From assembly GCF_008180865.1 (NCBI RefSeq), contig NZ_VTEX01000004.1:62001-126000 (forward strand): DNA of 64,000 nucleotides. Reading direction: 5' to 3'. Under the pieces are notes generated by a model. It was not told the DNA's origin. It did no database searches and worked only from the letters and a program-made list of their open reading frames with translations. Every line of letters begins with the position of its first letter. The first letter of the stretch is position 1. This document shows, piece after piece, positions 18,746-27,796 of the stretch. The position numbers and the translations under genes are program-made. Origin of the DNA: Rossellomorea aquimaris (GTDB lineage: Bacteria; Bacillota; Bacilli; Bacillales; Bacillaceae_B).

Positions 18746-19294
18746 TTATTTTGTAAGCTTCTGCAGTTGCAGATATTGAACGGCATAAGCCGTTTTTGCA
18801 TCGTAAATCCGCTGTTCCTTTATAAGCTGCTCCGCTTCCTCGACTGTTACTTCAATCAACTCTACAAATTCATCTTCATCCGTTTCTTTCGATTCCTGAA
18901 TGGGATAAAGGTCGTGAGCGATATACAAGTGAACCAGCTCATCGGCAAATCCGGGAGACGTGTAAAACGAAATCAAATGCTCCAGGTTCCCACATCCGTA
19001 GCCCGTTTCTTCTTCCAATTCACGAAGGGCTGTTTTACCGGGTTCTTCCCCGGGCTCTAGCTTCCCTGCAGGAATTTCGATGATGGATTTCTCCAACGCT
19101 TTGCGATATTGCTCTACCATGACAAGTTTCCCCTCTGGTGTTAACGCAATAACAGCAACAGCCCCAGGATGCTTAATCAGTTCCCTCTTGGAAGTCTTTC
19201 CATTGGGAAGCTCTACTTCATCCACCTGAAGATCAATGATTTTCCCTTGATAGATGGTTTCTGTTTTAATCGTCTTTTCTTCAAATTTTTTCAT
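18746..19294 (-). CDS. nudF: ADP-ribose pyrophosphatase (Nudix hydrolase)
   Basis: 182-aa Nudix hydrolase that cleaves ADP-ribose to AMP and ribose-5-phosphate. The Nudix box runs over residues 77-99 (GKLEPGEE..ALRELEEETGY) with the catalytic REXXEE. The following YTSPGFADE is typical of NudF-type enzymes. AAGGAG precedes the ATG giving MKKFEEK; the longer frame upstream would run into the mciZ region on the other strand. It is divergent from mciZ, the same pairing as in B. subtilis. Confidence 0.92.
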   Translation of the reverse strand: MKKFEEKTIKTETIYQGKIIDLQVDEVELPNGKTSKRELIKHPGAVAVIALTPEGKLVMVEQYRKALEKSIIEIPAGKLEPGEEPGKTALRELEEETGYGCGNLEHLISFYTSPGFADELVHLYIAHDLYPIQESKETDEDEFVELIEVTVEEAEQLIKEQRIYDAKTAYAVQYLQLQKLTK

Positions 19295-19332
19295 CCGCTC
19301 AACTCTCCTTGTTCTGTCATTGACCTTGTCCT

Positions 19333-19340
19333 CATACATT
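19333..19340 (+). promoter_or_regulatory. Candidate sigma-E -10 element of mciZ
   Basis: CATACATT is a full match to the sigma-E -10 pattern CATACAWT, 37 bp before the mciZ TTG. No good -35 was found at the usual distance, so this is tentative. mciZ is sigma-E dependent in B. subtilis. Confidence 0.35.
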
Positions 19341-19376
19341 TTACCATATCCTATTCGAGGATCGAGGTGAAACCCC

Positions 19377-19502
19377 TTGAAGGTGATTGCTGAAAAAGAC
19401 CGGATCATCCTGGTAGGTAAAGCATGGGAAATCAGGGAGAAGCTGAAGCAATATAATCAAACCTATTCCACGGTGAAGGAATGGATCGAAGCCAATCGTT
19501 GA
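19377..19502 (+). CDS. mciZ: Mother-cell inhibitor of FtsZ, MciZ
   Basis: 41-residue protein homologous to B. subtilis MciZ (40 aa), which caps FtsZ filaments and stops Z-ring formation in the mother cell during sporulation. The signature ILVGKAWEIREKLKQY covers residues 11-26, followed by VKEWI at 33-37; MciZ has LVGKAWEIR and VKDWI at the same places. The start is TTG with GAGGTGA 6 nt upstream; an in-frame TGA two codons before it rules out a longer protein. It sits between nudF and yqkF, the B. subtilis location. The gene is short enough to be missed by automatic annotation. Confidence 0.88.
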   Translation: MKVIAEKDRIILVGKAWEIREKLKQYNQTYSTVKEWIEANR

Positions 19503-19581
19503 AACCAACCGTATCTTTTGTTTAATCGCCCCGACTTTCGTTAAGATAATAGAGAGTGCTAATGTCGAAAGGACGGATACA

Positions 19582-20505
19582 ATGGAAAAAAGACCAATAG
19601 GAAGTTCCGATTTATTTGTATCAAAGATGGGACTCGGTTGTATGTCGCTTGGAACCGAAGAGAAAGCTGCCAAGGAAATTGTGCAACATGCTTTAGAGAA
19701 TGGGATCAATTATCTTGATACCGCTGATTTATATGATTTTGGTCAAAATGAAGAAATTGTGGGTAACGCCATCCGTGAGGTCCGAGATGACATCATTCTT
19801 GCCACAAAGGTAGGAAATCGCTGGGATGACGTGGAAGATGGCTGGCGCTGGGATCCTTCCAAATCCTATATCAAGTCTGCCGTCAAGGATAGCTTAGCCC
19901 GCCTGAAAGTGGACTATATCGATCTTTATCAGCTTCATGGCGGGACGATTGAAGATCATTTTGAAGAAACGATCGAGGCATTTGAAGAATTAAAGAGTGA
20001 AGGTTTGATCCGCCATTATGGAATCTCGTCCATCCGCCCGAATGTCATTAAGCGATTCCTGAAGAGTTCTTCCTTAGAGAGCGTGATGATGCAGTACAGC
20101 TTACTGGATCGCCGCCCGGAAGAATGGATGGACCTATTGGATGAGAATAAGGTGAGTATCGTGGCCCGGGGGCCATTGGCAAAAGGACTTCTTTCTGAGA
20201 AAATGCTCTCCAAAGCTTCTGCGAAAATGAAAGAGAGTGGGTATCTGGACTATTCTTATCAAGAGCTTCAAGAAACAATCGAGTCCATTCATAGTAAAAT
20301 GGGAGACCAACGCAACATGAATGAGCTTGCCCTCCAATATATTCTTTCCCACCAATCGGTTGCAGCCGTTGTTCCGGGAGCCAGTTCTGTTCAGCAGCTT
20401 CAGGAGAATATTGATGCGGTCAATGCGAGCCCTTTATCTACTGAGGCGCTGAATATGCTTAAACACTTAACTAAATTATCACGGTATGAGCAACATAGGG
20501 ATTGA
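19582..20505 (+). CDS. yqkF: Aldo/keto reductase (YqkF-like)
   Basis: 307-aa NADPH-dependent aldo/keto reductase with a TIM-barrel fold. Catalytic tetrad D46 (LDTADLY), Y51, K76 (ATKVGNRWDD) and H119 (LYQLHGG) is intact. The nucleotide-binding end has VVPGASSVQQLQEN. AAGGACGG precedes the ATG. The natural substrate is not known. It lies next to mciZ and nudF as in B. subtilis and ends at a strong shared terminator. Confidence 0.9.
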   Translation: MEKRPIGSSDLFVSKMGLGCMSLGTEEKAAKEIVQHALENGINYLDTADLYDFGQNEEIVGNAIREVRDDIILATKVGNRWDDVEDGWRWDPSKSYIKSAVKDSLARLKVDYIDLYQLHGGTIEDHFEETIEAFEELKSEGLIRHYGISSIRPNVIKRFLKSSSLESVMMQYSLLDRRPEEWMDLLDENKVSIVARGPLAKGLLSEKMLSKASAKMKESGYLDYSYQELQETIESIHSKMGDQRNMNELALQYILSHQSVAAVVPGASSVQQLQENIDAVNASPLSTEALNMLKHLTKLSRYEQHRD

Positions 20506-20510
20506 GTAAC

Positions 20511-20560
20511 AAAAAAATAAGCGGGGCAGGGTTCTTAATTCCCTTCCCGCTTATTTTTTT
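20511..20560. terminator. Bidirectional terminator between yqkF and the GrpB gene
   Basis: Stem AAATAAGCGGG..AGGG / CCCTTCCCGCTTATTT flanked by A7 and T8 runs, between convergent genes. Confidence 0.85.
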
Positions 20561-21062
20561 CATACCAATTTACCGCCTTTTTCTCCAAGACCTTCACAAA
20601 TTGGTCTTTCCCTTGAATGTAGCCTTCCATATCATGTGGGAATTTCTTTGCAAGTCTTGATTTCAGTTCACCATATCGATTTGCTTCCGCACTGTATTCC
20701 TTTAAATAATCACGAAATGCTAAGTGCCTGATCACATGATCGATTCCATAAGGGAAAACGTGAAGATGTACGGCTCTCTCATTTCCTTCTCCCTTATAGA
20801 AGTAGCGACGGTTTGGGATACCATTCTCCCCTTTCCCCACAAAATCCAGTTGACTGAATTCTTCTGTCCGGTCATCAACGCCCTCAAGGTCAGGGACTTC
20901 TATTAGAATATCGATAATCGGTTTAGCGGCCAACCCAGGCACCGACGTCGAGCCGATATGATGGATGGTTGCATCCGGGAGAATCTTTTCCAGTGATCGC
21001 TTTTCTGTTTCGAATTTTTCTTTCCATTCCGATTGATGTGGTACTACTTTCACATCCCTCAT
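20535..21062 (-). CDS. GrpB family nucleotidyltransferase-like protein
   Basis: 175-aa UPF0157/GrpB protein, distantly related to nucleotidyltransferases. Typical phrases are IHHIGSTSVPGLAAKPIIDI near residues 33-52, with the GST and DI pattern of the nucleotidyltransferase fold, then HLHVFPYG and FRDYLKEYSAEANRYGELK. Function is unknown. Its ATG overlaps the stop of yqkE (TGATG), so the two are coupled. Part of B. subtilis YqkA has this domain, which fits the location. Confidence 0.88.
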   Translation of the reverse strand: MRDVKVVPHQSEWKEKFETEKRSLEKILPDATIHHIGSTSVPGLAAKPIIDILIEVPDLEGVDDRTEEFSQLDFVGKGENGIPNRRYFYKGEGNERAVHLHVFPYGIDHVIRHLAFRDYLKEYSAEANRYGELKSRLAKKFPHDMEGYIQGKDQFVKVLEKKAVNWYEKNKREGN

Positions 21063-21292
21063 CAATCCTTGTAACTCTTCCAATCCATGCTGCTTTCATT
21101 CAACAGCTCTTCAAAACTCTTATTCTTTTCCCGCTGCTTTTTCTCTTCTATTTTTTTAAGACGCTCTTCTTCCTTCTTCACAGACTCTACTTTTTCAAGC
21201 TCTTTCTTCTTCTGCTTTAATTGTTCGAATAGATCCTGGTTGATCGAATTCTTTAACGTCAGTTCTGCTTCCTGTTTCTTTTTCTTAGACAT
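21062..21292 (-). CDS. yqkE: DUF3886 small coiled-coil protein (YqkE)
   Basis: 76-aa highly charged helical protein, mostly K, E and Q, with one long predicted coiled coil (residues 14-60) and the conserved C-terminal ESSMDWKSYKD. It matches YqkE in size and ending. No function is known. The ATG giving MSKKKKQEAE follows the only sensible site; the frame upstream of it is non-conserved. It is coupled to the downstream GrpB gene. Confidence 0.78.
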   Translation of the reverse strand: MSKKKKQEAELTLKNSINQDLFEQLKQKKKELEKVESVKKEEERLKKIEEKKQREKNKSFEELLNESSMDWKSYKD

Positions 21293-21357
21293 GTGCTGGT
21301 TCCCCCTATCTGTCATAGTTATAAATCTTTTTTTGGTTTTAGTCAAAAGTCAGGCTA

Positions 21358-21402
21358 AAAAAAAGCCGGTCAAAAGGGGGACATGCCCCTTATAACCGAC
21401 TC
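21358..21402 (-). terminator. Terminator after scoB
   Basis: Stem AGCCGGT.AAAGGGG / CCCCTT.ACCGACT with a T-run on the minus strand, just 3' of scoB. Confidence 0.75.
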
Positions 21403-21408
21403 TCTCCA

Positions 21409-22071
21409 TCAATAGGCTTCCAATTTCACATCTTCTCCTACAATCAACGTCGCATCCGTTGATGATTGGATATCCTCCACAGAGAAGCCGTTCGCAACTT
21501 CACGAAGAAGCAAGCCTTCTGCAGTTACATCCATCACGGCTCGATCGGTGATGATCCGGTGCACGACACCTTTCCCTGTCAGAGGCAAGGTGCATTCCTT
21601 CAGGATTTTGCTCTCACCGGCTTTATTCACGTGCTCCATGATGACGATGATGCGCTGGGCTCCGTGGACGAGATCCATCGCTCCACCCATACCTTTGATC
21701 ATCTTTCCAGGTATCATCCAGTTGGCAAGATCACCATTTTCGGCTACTTCCATTCCACCGAGGATGGCAATATTGATGTGGCCTCCGCGGATCATCCCGA
21801 ATGATTCCGAGCTATCAAAGTAAGAGGAGCCTGGAATCGCCGTAACGGTTTCTTTCCCGGCGTTGATGAGGTCTGCATCGACTTCTTCTTCTGCCGGATA
21901 TGGTCCGATTCCGAGTAATCCATTTTCAGATTGAAGGACAACCTGTTTGTTTTCTGTTATATAGTTGGCTACCAGTGTAGGCATCCCGATTCCTAAGTTG
22001 ACATAGAAACCATCTTCTATTTCCTTTTCCGCCCTTCTTGCTATTCTTTCACGCATTTTGGCACGATCCAT
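21409..22071 (-). CDS. scoB: 3-oxoacid CoA-transferase subunit B
   Basis: 220-aa beta subunit of succinyl-CoA:acetoacetate CoA-transferase, which carries the catalytic glutamate. E49 in [11 protein letters not shown] is the covalent CoA-binding residue. [10 protein letters not shown] at 25-34 and [10 protein letters not shown] are typical. It follows scoA after 18 bp and forms the scoA-scoB pair that activates acetoacetate (or related 3-oxoacids) to its CoA ester. Specificity for succinyl-CoA rather than acetyl-CoA cannot be set from sequence. Confidence 0.93.
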   Translation of the reverse strand: MDRAKMRERIARRAEKEIEDGFYVNLGIGMPTLVANYITENKQVVLQSENGLLGIGPYPAEEEVDADLINAGKETVTAIPGSSYFDSSESFGMIRGGHINIAILGGMEVAENGDLANWMIPGKMIKGMGGAMDLVHGAQRIIVIMEHVNKAGESKILKECTLPLTGKGVVHRIITDRAVMDVTAEGLLLREVANGFSVEDIQSSTDATLIVGEDVKLEAY

Positions 22072-22089
22072 CCCGTTCCACTCTCCCTT

Positions 22090-22782
22090 CTATGCTTGCT
22101 TCACTGTTCTTCTTTCAATGCGTTTTTCCTGATCCGCCTGAATCAGTCGCTGCACGTAGATGCTTGGGGTATGCACTTCATTCGGATTGATTTCCCCGAT
22201 TTCAACAAGCTCTTCTACTTCGGCAATCGTCACTTTTCCAGCTGCCGCGATCATCGGGTTAAAGTTTTGAGCCGTTTTGTTGTAGATCAGATTCCCCATC
22301 TTATCGGCCTTCCACGCCCGTACAAGTGAGAAGTCTGCCGTATAGGCTTCTTCCAGCAAATATTCTTTTCCATTAAATGTGCGGGTTTCTTTTCCTTCGG
22401 CTACCGGTGTCCCGACTCCTGCCGGTGTGTAGAATGCAGGAATCCCTGCGCCACCTGCGCGGATTTTCTCTGCAAGCGTACCTTGAGGAACCAATTCCAC
22501 TTCCAGTTCACCAGATAAGACCTGTCTTTCAAATTCTTTGTTTTCCCCGACATAGGAGCCTATCATTTTATCAATCTGTTTATTTTTCAATAATAAACCT
22601 AAGCCCCAGTCGTCTACACCACAATTATTTGAAATGACGGTCAGGTTTTTCACACCTTTTTCTACAAGGGCAAGAATGAGTTTTTCAGGGATACCGCACA
22701 GACCGAATCCGCCAACCATTAAAGTGGCTCCATCGTGGATGTCTGCCACCGCTTCGTCATATGAAGTGTATACTTCTTTCAT
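22090..22782 (-). CDS. scoA: 3-oxoacid CoA-transferase subunit A
   Basis: 230-aa alpha subunit. The oxyanion/CoA-binding motif [10 protein letters not shown] is at residues 24-33, then [15 protein letters not shown] and [16 protein letters not shown]. Upstream is thiolase with 36 bp between, so thl-scoA-scoB is one operon. Together they convert acetoacetate to two acetyl-CoA. Confidence 0.93.
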   Translation of the reverse strand: MKEVYTSYDEAVADIHDGATLMVGGFGLCGIPEKLILALVEKGVKNLTVISNNCGVDDWGLGLLLKNKQIDKMIGSYVGENKEFERQVLSGELEVELVPQGTLAEKIRAGGAGIPAFYTPAGVGTPVAEGKETRTFNGKEYLLEEAYTADFSLVRAWKADKMGNLIYNKTAQNFNPMIAAAGKVTIAEVEELVEIGEINPNEVHTPSIYVQRLIQADQEKRIERRTVKQA

Positions 22783-22818
22783 TGTATTCCCTCCTTGAAT
22801 CTGGATTTTTTCTATTGC

Positions 22819-24006
22819 TTATTTATGAAGTTCAACGACTGTTGCTACTCCCTGTCCACCACCGATACAAAGGGTAGCCAGTCCGTTTTGTACGCCTCTT
22901 TTCTTCATCTCATGAATCAGCGTCACCAGAATCCGCGTTCCACTGGCTCCGATCGGGTGACCTAATGCAATGGCTCCTCCGTTTACGTTTAAGGCATCCT
23001 TTTTGAATTGAAGTTCTTTATCCACCGCTAATGATTGAGCGGCAAACGCTTCATTTGCTTCAATTAATTCCATATCTTCAATCGTCAGCTTTGTTTTTTC
23101 CAATACTTTTTTAACGGCAGCAACAGGGCCGATCCCCATAACGCTTGGATCAACACCGGCATTGGCGTTACCTTTAATCGTCACTAGAGGGGTGATGCCC
23201 AGTTCGTCTGCTTTCTTCTTCGACATGACGACAACCGCAGCGGCTCCATCATTGATACCGGATGCGTTTCCTGCTGTTACACTGCCATCTTTTTTGAATG
23301 CAGCCCGAAGACCTGATAACTTCTCGGCAGTCGACCCTTTACGAGGGAATTCATCCTGCTTGAATACAACTGGGTCTCCTTTTCGCTGAGGAATATGTAC
23401 CGGAACGATTTCATCTTCAAATCGGCCTGATTCAATCGCAGCAGCTGCCTTTTGCTGGCTCCAGGCCGCAAATTCGTCCTGCTCTTCACGTGTAAGGGAA
23501 TAGCGGTCGCAAAGGTTCTCTGCCGTTACTCCCATATGATAATCATTAAAGGCACACCATAAGCCGTCGGAAATCATGCTGTCGACTACTTTCTGGTCTC
23601 CCATTTTGTATCCTTCTCTTGCTCCTTTTAGTAAATATGGAGCCTGACTCATATTTTCCATTCCACCTGCAACGATGATATCCGCATCTCCGGCAAGGAT
23701 GGCCTGCGTTGCGAGATGAACCGTTTTTAATCCTGATCCACACACTTTATTTATCGTCATGGCAGGTACATGCTCAGGCAGTTCCGCTTTGATGGATGCT
23801 TGGCGGGCCGGATTTTGACCTAATCCTGCCTGCAATACATTCCCCATGATCACTTCATCTACATCACTTGCATTTAAACCAGCCTTTTCTAGGGCATCTT
23901 TAATGACAATCGCTCCAAGTTCCGGAGCTGAAATGCCTTTTAAAGATCCGTTAAAGCTTCCGATGGCTGTGCGCACTGCGCTCACAATGACGACTTCATT
24001 CGACAT
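22819..24006 (-). CDS. thlA: Acetyl-CoA C-acetyltransferase (thiolase)
   Basis: 395-aa thiolase. The acyl-enzyme cysteine is C89 in NKVCGSGLK; the second triad is H350 in [10 protein letters not shown] and C380 in CIGGGQG. Length and motifs fit the biosynthetic-type acetoacetyl-CoA thiolases (MmgA/AtoB like). First gene of thl-scoAB and divergent from the HMG-CoA lyase gene, so the 173-bp region between 24007 and 24179 must hold control sites for both. I could not name an operator there. Confidence 0.93.
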   Translation of the reverse strand: MSNEVVIVSAVRTAIGSFNGSLKGISAPELGAIVIKDALEKAGLNASDVDEVIMGNVLQAGLGQNPARQASIKAELPEHVPAMTINKVCGSGLKTVHLATQAILAGDADIIVAGGMENMSQAPYLLKGAREGYKMGDQKVVDSMISDGLWCAFNDYHMGVTAENLCDRYSLTREEQDEFAAWSQQKAAAAIESGRFEDEIVPVHIPQRKGDPVVFKQDEFPRKGSTAEKLSGLRAAFKKDGSVTAGNASGINDGAAAVVVMSKKKADELGITPLVTIKGNANAGVDPSVMGIGPVAAVKKVLEKTKLTIEDMELIEANEAFAAQSLAVDKELQFKKDALNVNGGAIALGHPIGASGTRILVTLIHEMKKRGVQNGLATLCIGGGQGVATVVELHK

Positions 24007-24179
24007 CTTTCTTCATCCCTTTCTCTTCTGACTGATTGGTTTGCCTATGACTAACCTTTAAAAACAGTTCCACTTTAACTCATTCTATGTAAGCGGTTAA
24101 ATTCCTCTAAATTTGTCAAAAAATTTTTATATTGATTTATATGTCGAAATTTTCTTAAAATGAAAGAGGGAGGGAAATT

Positions 24180-25082
24180 ATGAATTTACCTAAAAAAGCA
24201 ACGATTATTGAAGTAGGTCCGAGAGACGGATTACAAAACGAGAAGAACTTTGTTCCGACTGATGTAAAGAAAGAGTTTATCCTTCGGCTGAAACAATCAG
24301 GAATCAGGGAAATGGAGCTGACTTCGTTTGTATCTCCCAAATGGGTTCCCCAGATGAAGGATGCGAGTGATATTGTCGACTCCTGCATGACGATTGATTC
24401 AAGAGATATCGTTCTCGCTCCCAATAAACGGGGAATCGAGCGGGTATATGAAACGGGCTGTCGATCAGTGGCCGTATTTGTAGGGGTAAGCAATACGTTT
24501 AATCAGAAAAACATTAATAAAACGACAGATGAAGCTCTTGAAGGCTTATCCCCTCTAATTTCAGAATTAAAAGAGCGGGGTTACTTCGTGAGAGCCTGTA
24601 TCTCCACCGCTTTCTACTGTCCATATGAAGGGAAGGTCTTACCAGAGGATACTCTTTCTCTTTGTCAGGAATTTGTTTCATTGGGCGTGGATGAATTGAG
24701 CGTCGCCGATACGATAGGAAGGGCTAACCCATCTGAAGCATATCATCTCTTTGCGTTACTGAAACAGGAATTGCCCGATACATTACTGACAGCGCATTTC
24801 CATGACACCCGTAAGATGGCACTTGCTAATATCCTTGCTTCGCTTCAAGCGGGAGTTGACCGCTTTGACACCTCTGCAGGCGGACTTGGAGGCTGTCCTT
24901 TCGCCCCTGGTGCAACAGGGAATGTAGCAACTGAGGATGTTGTATATATGTTAGAAGAAATGGGAGTCTCCACAGGAATAGATTTAGGGAAACTGGCTCA
25001 TGCCATCGAGCTGGTGAAGCCCCATGTCAGCCGCCCCATTGAAAGTGGTTACTACCGCCTGTATGAATTGAATCAATCATGA
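24180..25082 (+). CDS. Hydroxymethylglutaryl-CoA lyase
   Basis: 300-aa TIM-barrel lyase that splits HMG-CoA into acetoacetate and acetyl-CoA (YngG of B. subtilis is the same family). The catalytic/metal features EVGPRDGLQNE at 11-21, the HFHDT motif near 204-208 and the loop GGLGGCPFAPGATGN with the catalytic Cys are present. GGGAGGG precedes the ATG. Its product acetoacetate is the substrate of ScoAB and thiolase encoded on the other strand next door. Confidence 0.95.
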   Translation: MNLPKKATIIEVGPRDGLQNEKNFVPTDVKKEFILRLKQSGIREMELTSFVSPKWVPQMKDASDIVDSCMTIDSRDIVLAPNKRGIERVYETGCRSVAVFVGVSNTFNQKNINKTTDEALEGLSPLISELKERGYFVRACISTAFYCPYEGKVLPEDTLSLCQEFVSLGVDELSVADTIGRANPSEAYHLFALLKQELPDTLLTAHFHDTRKMALANILASLQAGVDRFDTSAGGLGGCPFAPGATGNVATEDVVYMLEEMGVSTGIDLGKLAHAIELVKPHVSRPIESGYYRLYELNQS

Positions 25083-25141
25083 ATACCTTCCTTCTCCTTC
25101 GAGCATTCTAAACTAGATAAAACTTGAAGGAGATGAGTTCA

Positions 25142-25273
25142 ATGAGTCAAAAACGTGATAAAGGCTTCAGCCAAAAGGGCAAACCTAACTCAGATACGGT
25201 TTCTAATCCAATGGCTAAGGAAGAACTTGAAAAAGCCATTCATCCTACTAAAGGGCAAAATGCTAAATCTTAA
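25142..25273 (+). CDS. Small hydrophilic protein, 43 aa
   Basis: 43-codon frame with AAGGAG 9 nt before the ATG and a terminator 14 bp after the stop. It is rich in K, S, N, Q and E without hydrophobic segments (MSQKRDKGFSQKG start, KEELEKAIHPTKG near the end). Size and composition resemble minor small acid-soluble spore proteins, but I do not recognise a named family and make no functional claim beyond that resemblance. The clean expression signals make it a likely real gene. Confidence 0.7.
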   Translation: MSQKRDKGFSQKGKPNSDTVSNPMAKEELEKAIHPTKGQNAKS

Positions 25274-25286
25274 ATACCCATTCAGG

Positions 25287-25318
25287 AAAGTGTCTCTTCT
25301 CTAGGGACACTTTTTCTT
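25287..25318 (+). terminator. Terminator after the 43-aa gene
   Basis: 8-bp stem AAAGTGTC / GACACTTT followed by T5CT3. Confidence 0.75.
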
Positions 25319-25401
25319 TGTATTTCCTTGTTCGAAATTCCTCTTTTTTCCTCCTTTTGCTACAATATGAGTAAGAATGATATTGCTTTGAGGTGATGAA
25401 G

Positions 25402-26328
25402 ATGAGAAAAAAACTTGCCATCCTTGGCGGTACCCTTTCGTCCATAGGTCTGCTTGGGATTTATATTACGAATCGTTTTATGTACTTACCGAAAAAGGGA
25501 GATGACTTTATCCGGTCTCGTGAAACAGGATCGACCAGGCTGATAGAAGAGGATTATGACTCACTTCCTAAAGAAGAGGTGCTGATCCGTTCCCAATACG
25601 GATATGACATTAAAGCGATATTCGTGAAGCCTCACCCCCATAAAAAATTCATGATCTTTTCCCACGGGGTTACAGAAAACAAATGGAACTCGATCAAGTA
25701 TATGAATCTTTTCATCAAACAGGGATTCAATGCCGTGATTTATGATCATCGCCGGCACGGAGAGTCCGGAGGGAAGACGACAAGTTACGGATACTTTGAA
25801 AAATATGATTTAAAGGCTGTTGTGGATGAGTTGATCCGTCGTGAAGGGGACGACGTGTTCTTTGGAATCCATGGTGAATCCATGGGGGCTGCGACCCTGC
25901 TTCTATACGCCGGCAGCGTGGAAGACCGGGCCGATTTTTATATTGCCGATTGCCCTTTTTCCGATTTTGGCGAACAGCTCGCCTATCGTATGAGCGTAGA
26001 AGTGAAAATGCCGGCAAAATTTCTCCTTCCCCTCGTCGGCGGCACACTAAAGCTGCGACAAGGGTACACATTAAAGGATTTATCACCTATATCGGTTGTT
26101 CAAAACATCAGGAAACCCGTGTTATTTATCCACAGCACAAATGATGACTTTATCCTGCCCCAAATGACGAAGGATTTATTTGAAAAAAAACAGGGACCAA
26201 AAGAGCTGTTTCTCGATTTCCGTGGCACTCATGCTCAATCGTATAATGACAACCCTGAGGAATATGAACAATTGATTCAACGGTTTCTTCATCAATTTGT
26301 ATTAAATGAAAGGGATGATGTTTCTTGA
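25402..26328 (+). CDS. yqkD: Alpha/beta hydrolase (YqkD-like)
   Basis: 308-aa membrane-anchored serine hydrolase of the alpha/beta fold. An N-terminal helix (residues 7-24) is probably an uncleaved anchor. Oxyanion strand SHGVTENKW, YDHRRHGESGG, nucleophile S160 in GIHGESMGAA, acid near NDDFILP and His in RGTHAQSY make a full triad. GAGGTG lies before ATG 25402; a GTG and an ATG a few codons earlier overlap that site. The stop overlaps the start of the next gene (TTGA). Confidence 0.88.
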   Translation: MRKKLAILGGTLSSIGLLGIYITNRFMYLPKKGDDFIRSRETGSTRLIEEDYDSLPKEEVLIRSQYGYDIKAIFVKPHPHKKFMIFSHGVTENKWNSIKYMNLFIKQGFNAVIYDHRRHGESGGKTTSYGYFEKYDLKAVVDELIRREGDDVFFGIHGESMGAATLLLYAGSVEDRADFYIADCPFSDFGEQLAYRMSVEVKMPAKFLLPLVGGTLKLRQGYTLKDLSPISVVQNIRKPVLFIHSTNDDFILPQMTKDLFEKKQGPKELFLDFRGTHAQSYNDNPEEYEQLIQRFLHQFVLNERDDVS

Positions 26329-27230
26329 TTCCAACTGATTTCAGGTCAAAAATGCAAACCATGTACGGCGAATCGGGTGAAGGATGGATTTCAAACGTGG
26401 AAGAACTTATGGTGACTTTGCAAGATAGGCTGTGCTTAACCTATGGCGAGCCCTTTTCATTAAGCTACAATTTTGTGGTTCCTGTCCGAATTGATCATGA
26501 ACGGGATGCAGTTCTAAAGATCGGATACCCTAACAACGACTTCTCAAATGAGTTTCATGCTCTTCAAGATTTTCAAGGAAGGGGCATGGTGGAAGTTCTT
26601 GATATCAATAAGGATGAGGGATGGATTCTTTTAGATCGTCTGTCACCTGGTTCATCCCTTCATTCCATTGAGGATGAAGAAGAGGTCCTGCATGTGTTTG
26701 CCCACGTTGCTCACCGTTTATGGCATAAACCTGTCAGCCATCATTCCTACCCTGCCGTTCAATCCTGGTCAAAAGGGGTCGGTCGCTTGCGTGAACAGTT
26801 CAACGGAGGCACTGGTCCCCTGCCTGAAGAAATCGTCTCAAAAGCTGAGATGCTCTATCCCGAGTTACTTAGTTCTGCTCACAATCTTTTTCTTCTACAC
26901 GGTGATTTGCACCACGGCAATATTCTATTCTCTAAATCCTCCGGCTGGACGGCCATTGATCCCAAGGGGCTTATCGGTGAGAGAGAATATGACTGCATCC
27001 AATTTACATTAAATGAATGGAGTAAATGGGATGTTCCAATAGAGCTGCTTCGATACAGAATCAAAACAATGGCCTCTCTTCTCTCCCTCTCTTATGAACG
27101 GTTGATTCGTTACGGGTTCTGTCATTCGGTTTTATCTGCGTGCTGGTCTGTAGAGGACGGGATGGACGAATGGAAGACAGGGGTTTCAGTGGCCCGCCTG
27201 TTTGAGGAATTGATGAATGAACTAGATTAG
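26325..27230 (+). CDS. Aminoglycoside phosphotransferase-like kinase
   Basis: 301-aa protein of the APH/choline-kinase fold, related to streptomycin-type phosphotransferases. The catalytic loop is HGDLHHGNIL near residue 190, and the metal-binding IDPKG follows at about 211-215. Target is unknown: such proteins phosphorylate antibiotics or small metabolites, and no resistance phenotype should be assumed. The start is likely TTG overlapping the yqkD stop, with AAAGGG upstream; an ATG nine codons later is the alternative. Confidence 0.75.
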   Translation: MIPTDFRSKMQTMYGESGEGWISNVEELMVTLQDRLCLTYGEPFSLSYNFVVPVRIDHERDAVLKIGYPNNDFSNEFHALQDFQGRGMVEVLDINKDEGWILLDRLSPGSSLHSIEDEEEVLHVFAHVAHRLWHKPVSHHSYPAVQSWSKGVGRLREQFNGGTGPLPEEIVSKAEMLYPELLSSAHNLFLLHGDLHHGNILFSKSSGWTAIDPKGLIGEREYDCIQFTLNEWSKWDVPIELLRYRIKTMASLLSLSYERLIRYGFCHSVLSACWSVEDGMDEWKTGVSVARLFEELMNELD

Positions 27231-27281
27231 TATCTAAAGAATGATTTACCCCTGCAATATCATAAATTATTTAATATTATA

Positions 27282-27327
27282 AAAAGCCTCGGATCTTCGA
27301 TGTTCTCTCTCAGATCTGAGGCTTTTA
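27282..27327. terminator. Bidirectional terminator between APH-like gene and yqkB
   Basis: 14-15 bp stem AAAAGCCTCGGATCT / AGATCTGAGGCTTTT between convergent genes. Confidence 0.85.
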
Positions 27328-27330
27328 TTT

Positions 27331-27663
27331 TCATTCTCCCGGAAACATCAAAAAGTTCATTCTCCCATTTATGATCTGGCCGGGACTCTTTAACTGAAAC
27401 GTGTTGCTTTGTGAAGAAAAATCAATTTTTAACTCTTCGTCTAGGAATACCCTCTTTGATTTTTCCACTAGAATCGGATAGCTGTTCGTTTCTATCTTTA
27501 TATCTTCACCTTCAACGGGATGATGGACAAACCATAAAGTAGGAATACCGCTGACAACACAGCCGCAGCCTTCTGTATCATATTTCAATTTCAGGTGACC
27601 ATTTTGGGCCCCGACTTTATCTTGAATCTTTTTGGTTGCTTCGTTCGTTAGTTCAATTTTCAT
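27331..27663 (-). CDS. yqkB: HesB-like iron-sulfur biosynthesis family protein (YqkB)
   Basis: 110-aa member of the HesB/IscA-like YqkB group. It has the DTEGCGCVVSG segment near residues 29-39 but lacks the C-terminal CxC of true A-type Fe-S carriers, so a carrier role is doubtful. GAGGAGG precedes the ATG. Head-to-head with a CDGSH-type iron-sulfur protein gene 133 bp away. Confidence 0.85.
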   Translation of the reverse strand: MKIELTNEATKKIQDKVGAQNGHLKLKYDTEGCGCVVSGIPTLWFVHHPVEGEDIKIETNSYPILVEKSKRVFLDEELKIDFSSQSNTFQLKSPGQIINGRMNFLMFPGE

Positions 27664-27796
27664 CCGACGACGACCTCCTCTATCCCTTATCCTATCACAT
27701 TTTATTTGTTTCCTTTAGAATATTGCTTTTTTACTGTTTTCACTTTACTATCGATAGTGGGGATTCTTTTGTATTTTCTAGAAAGGGTGGTTTTTC

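Noticed and set aside
26325..27230. Aminoglycoside resistance gene
   Set aside because: The APH fold is broad; core-genome position next to yqkD and lack of close identity to known resistance enzymes argue against naming it so.
27331..27663. A-type Fe-S carrier (IscA/SufA)
   Set aside because: The C-terminal CxC is missing; only the YqkB-type GCGC segment is present.
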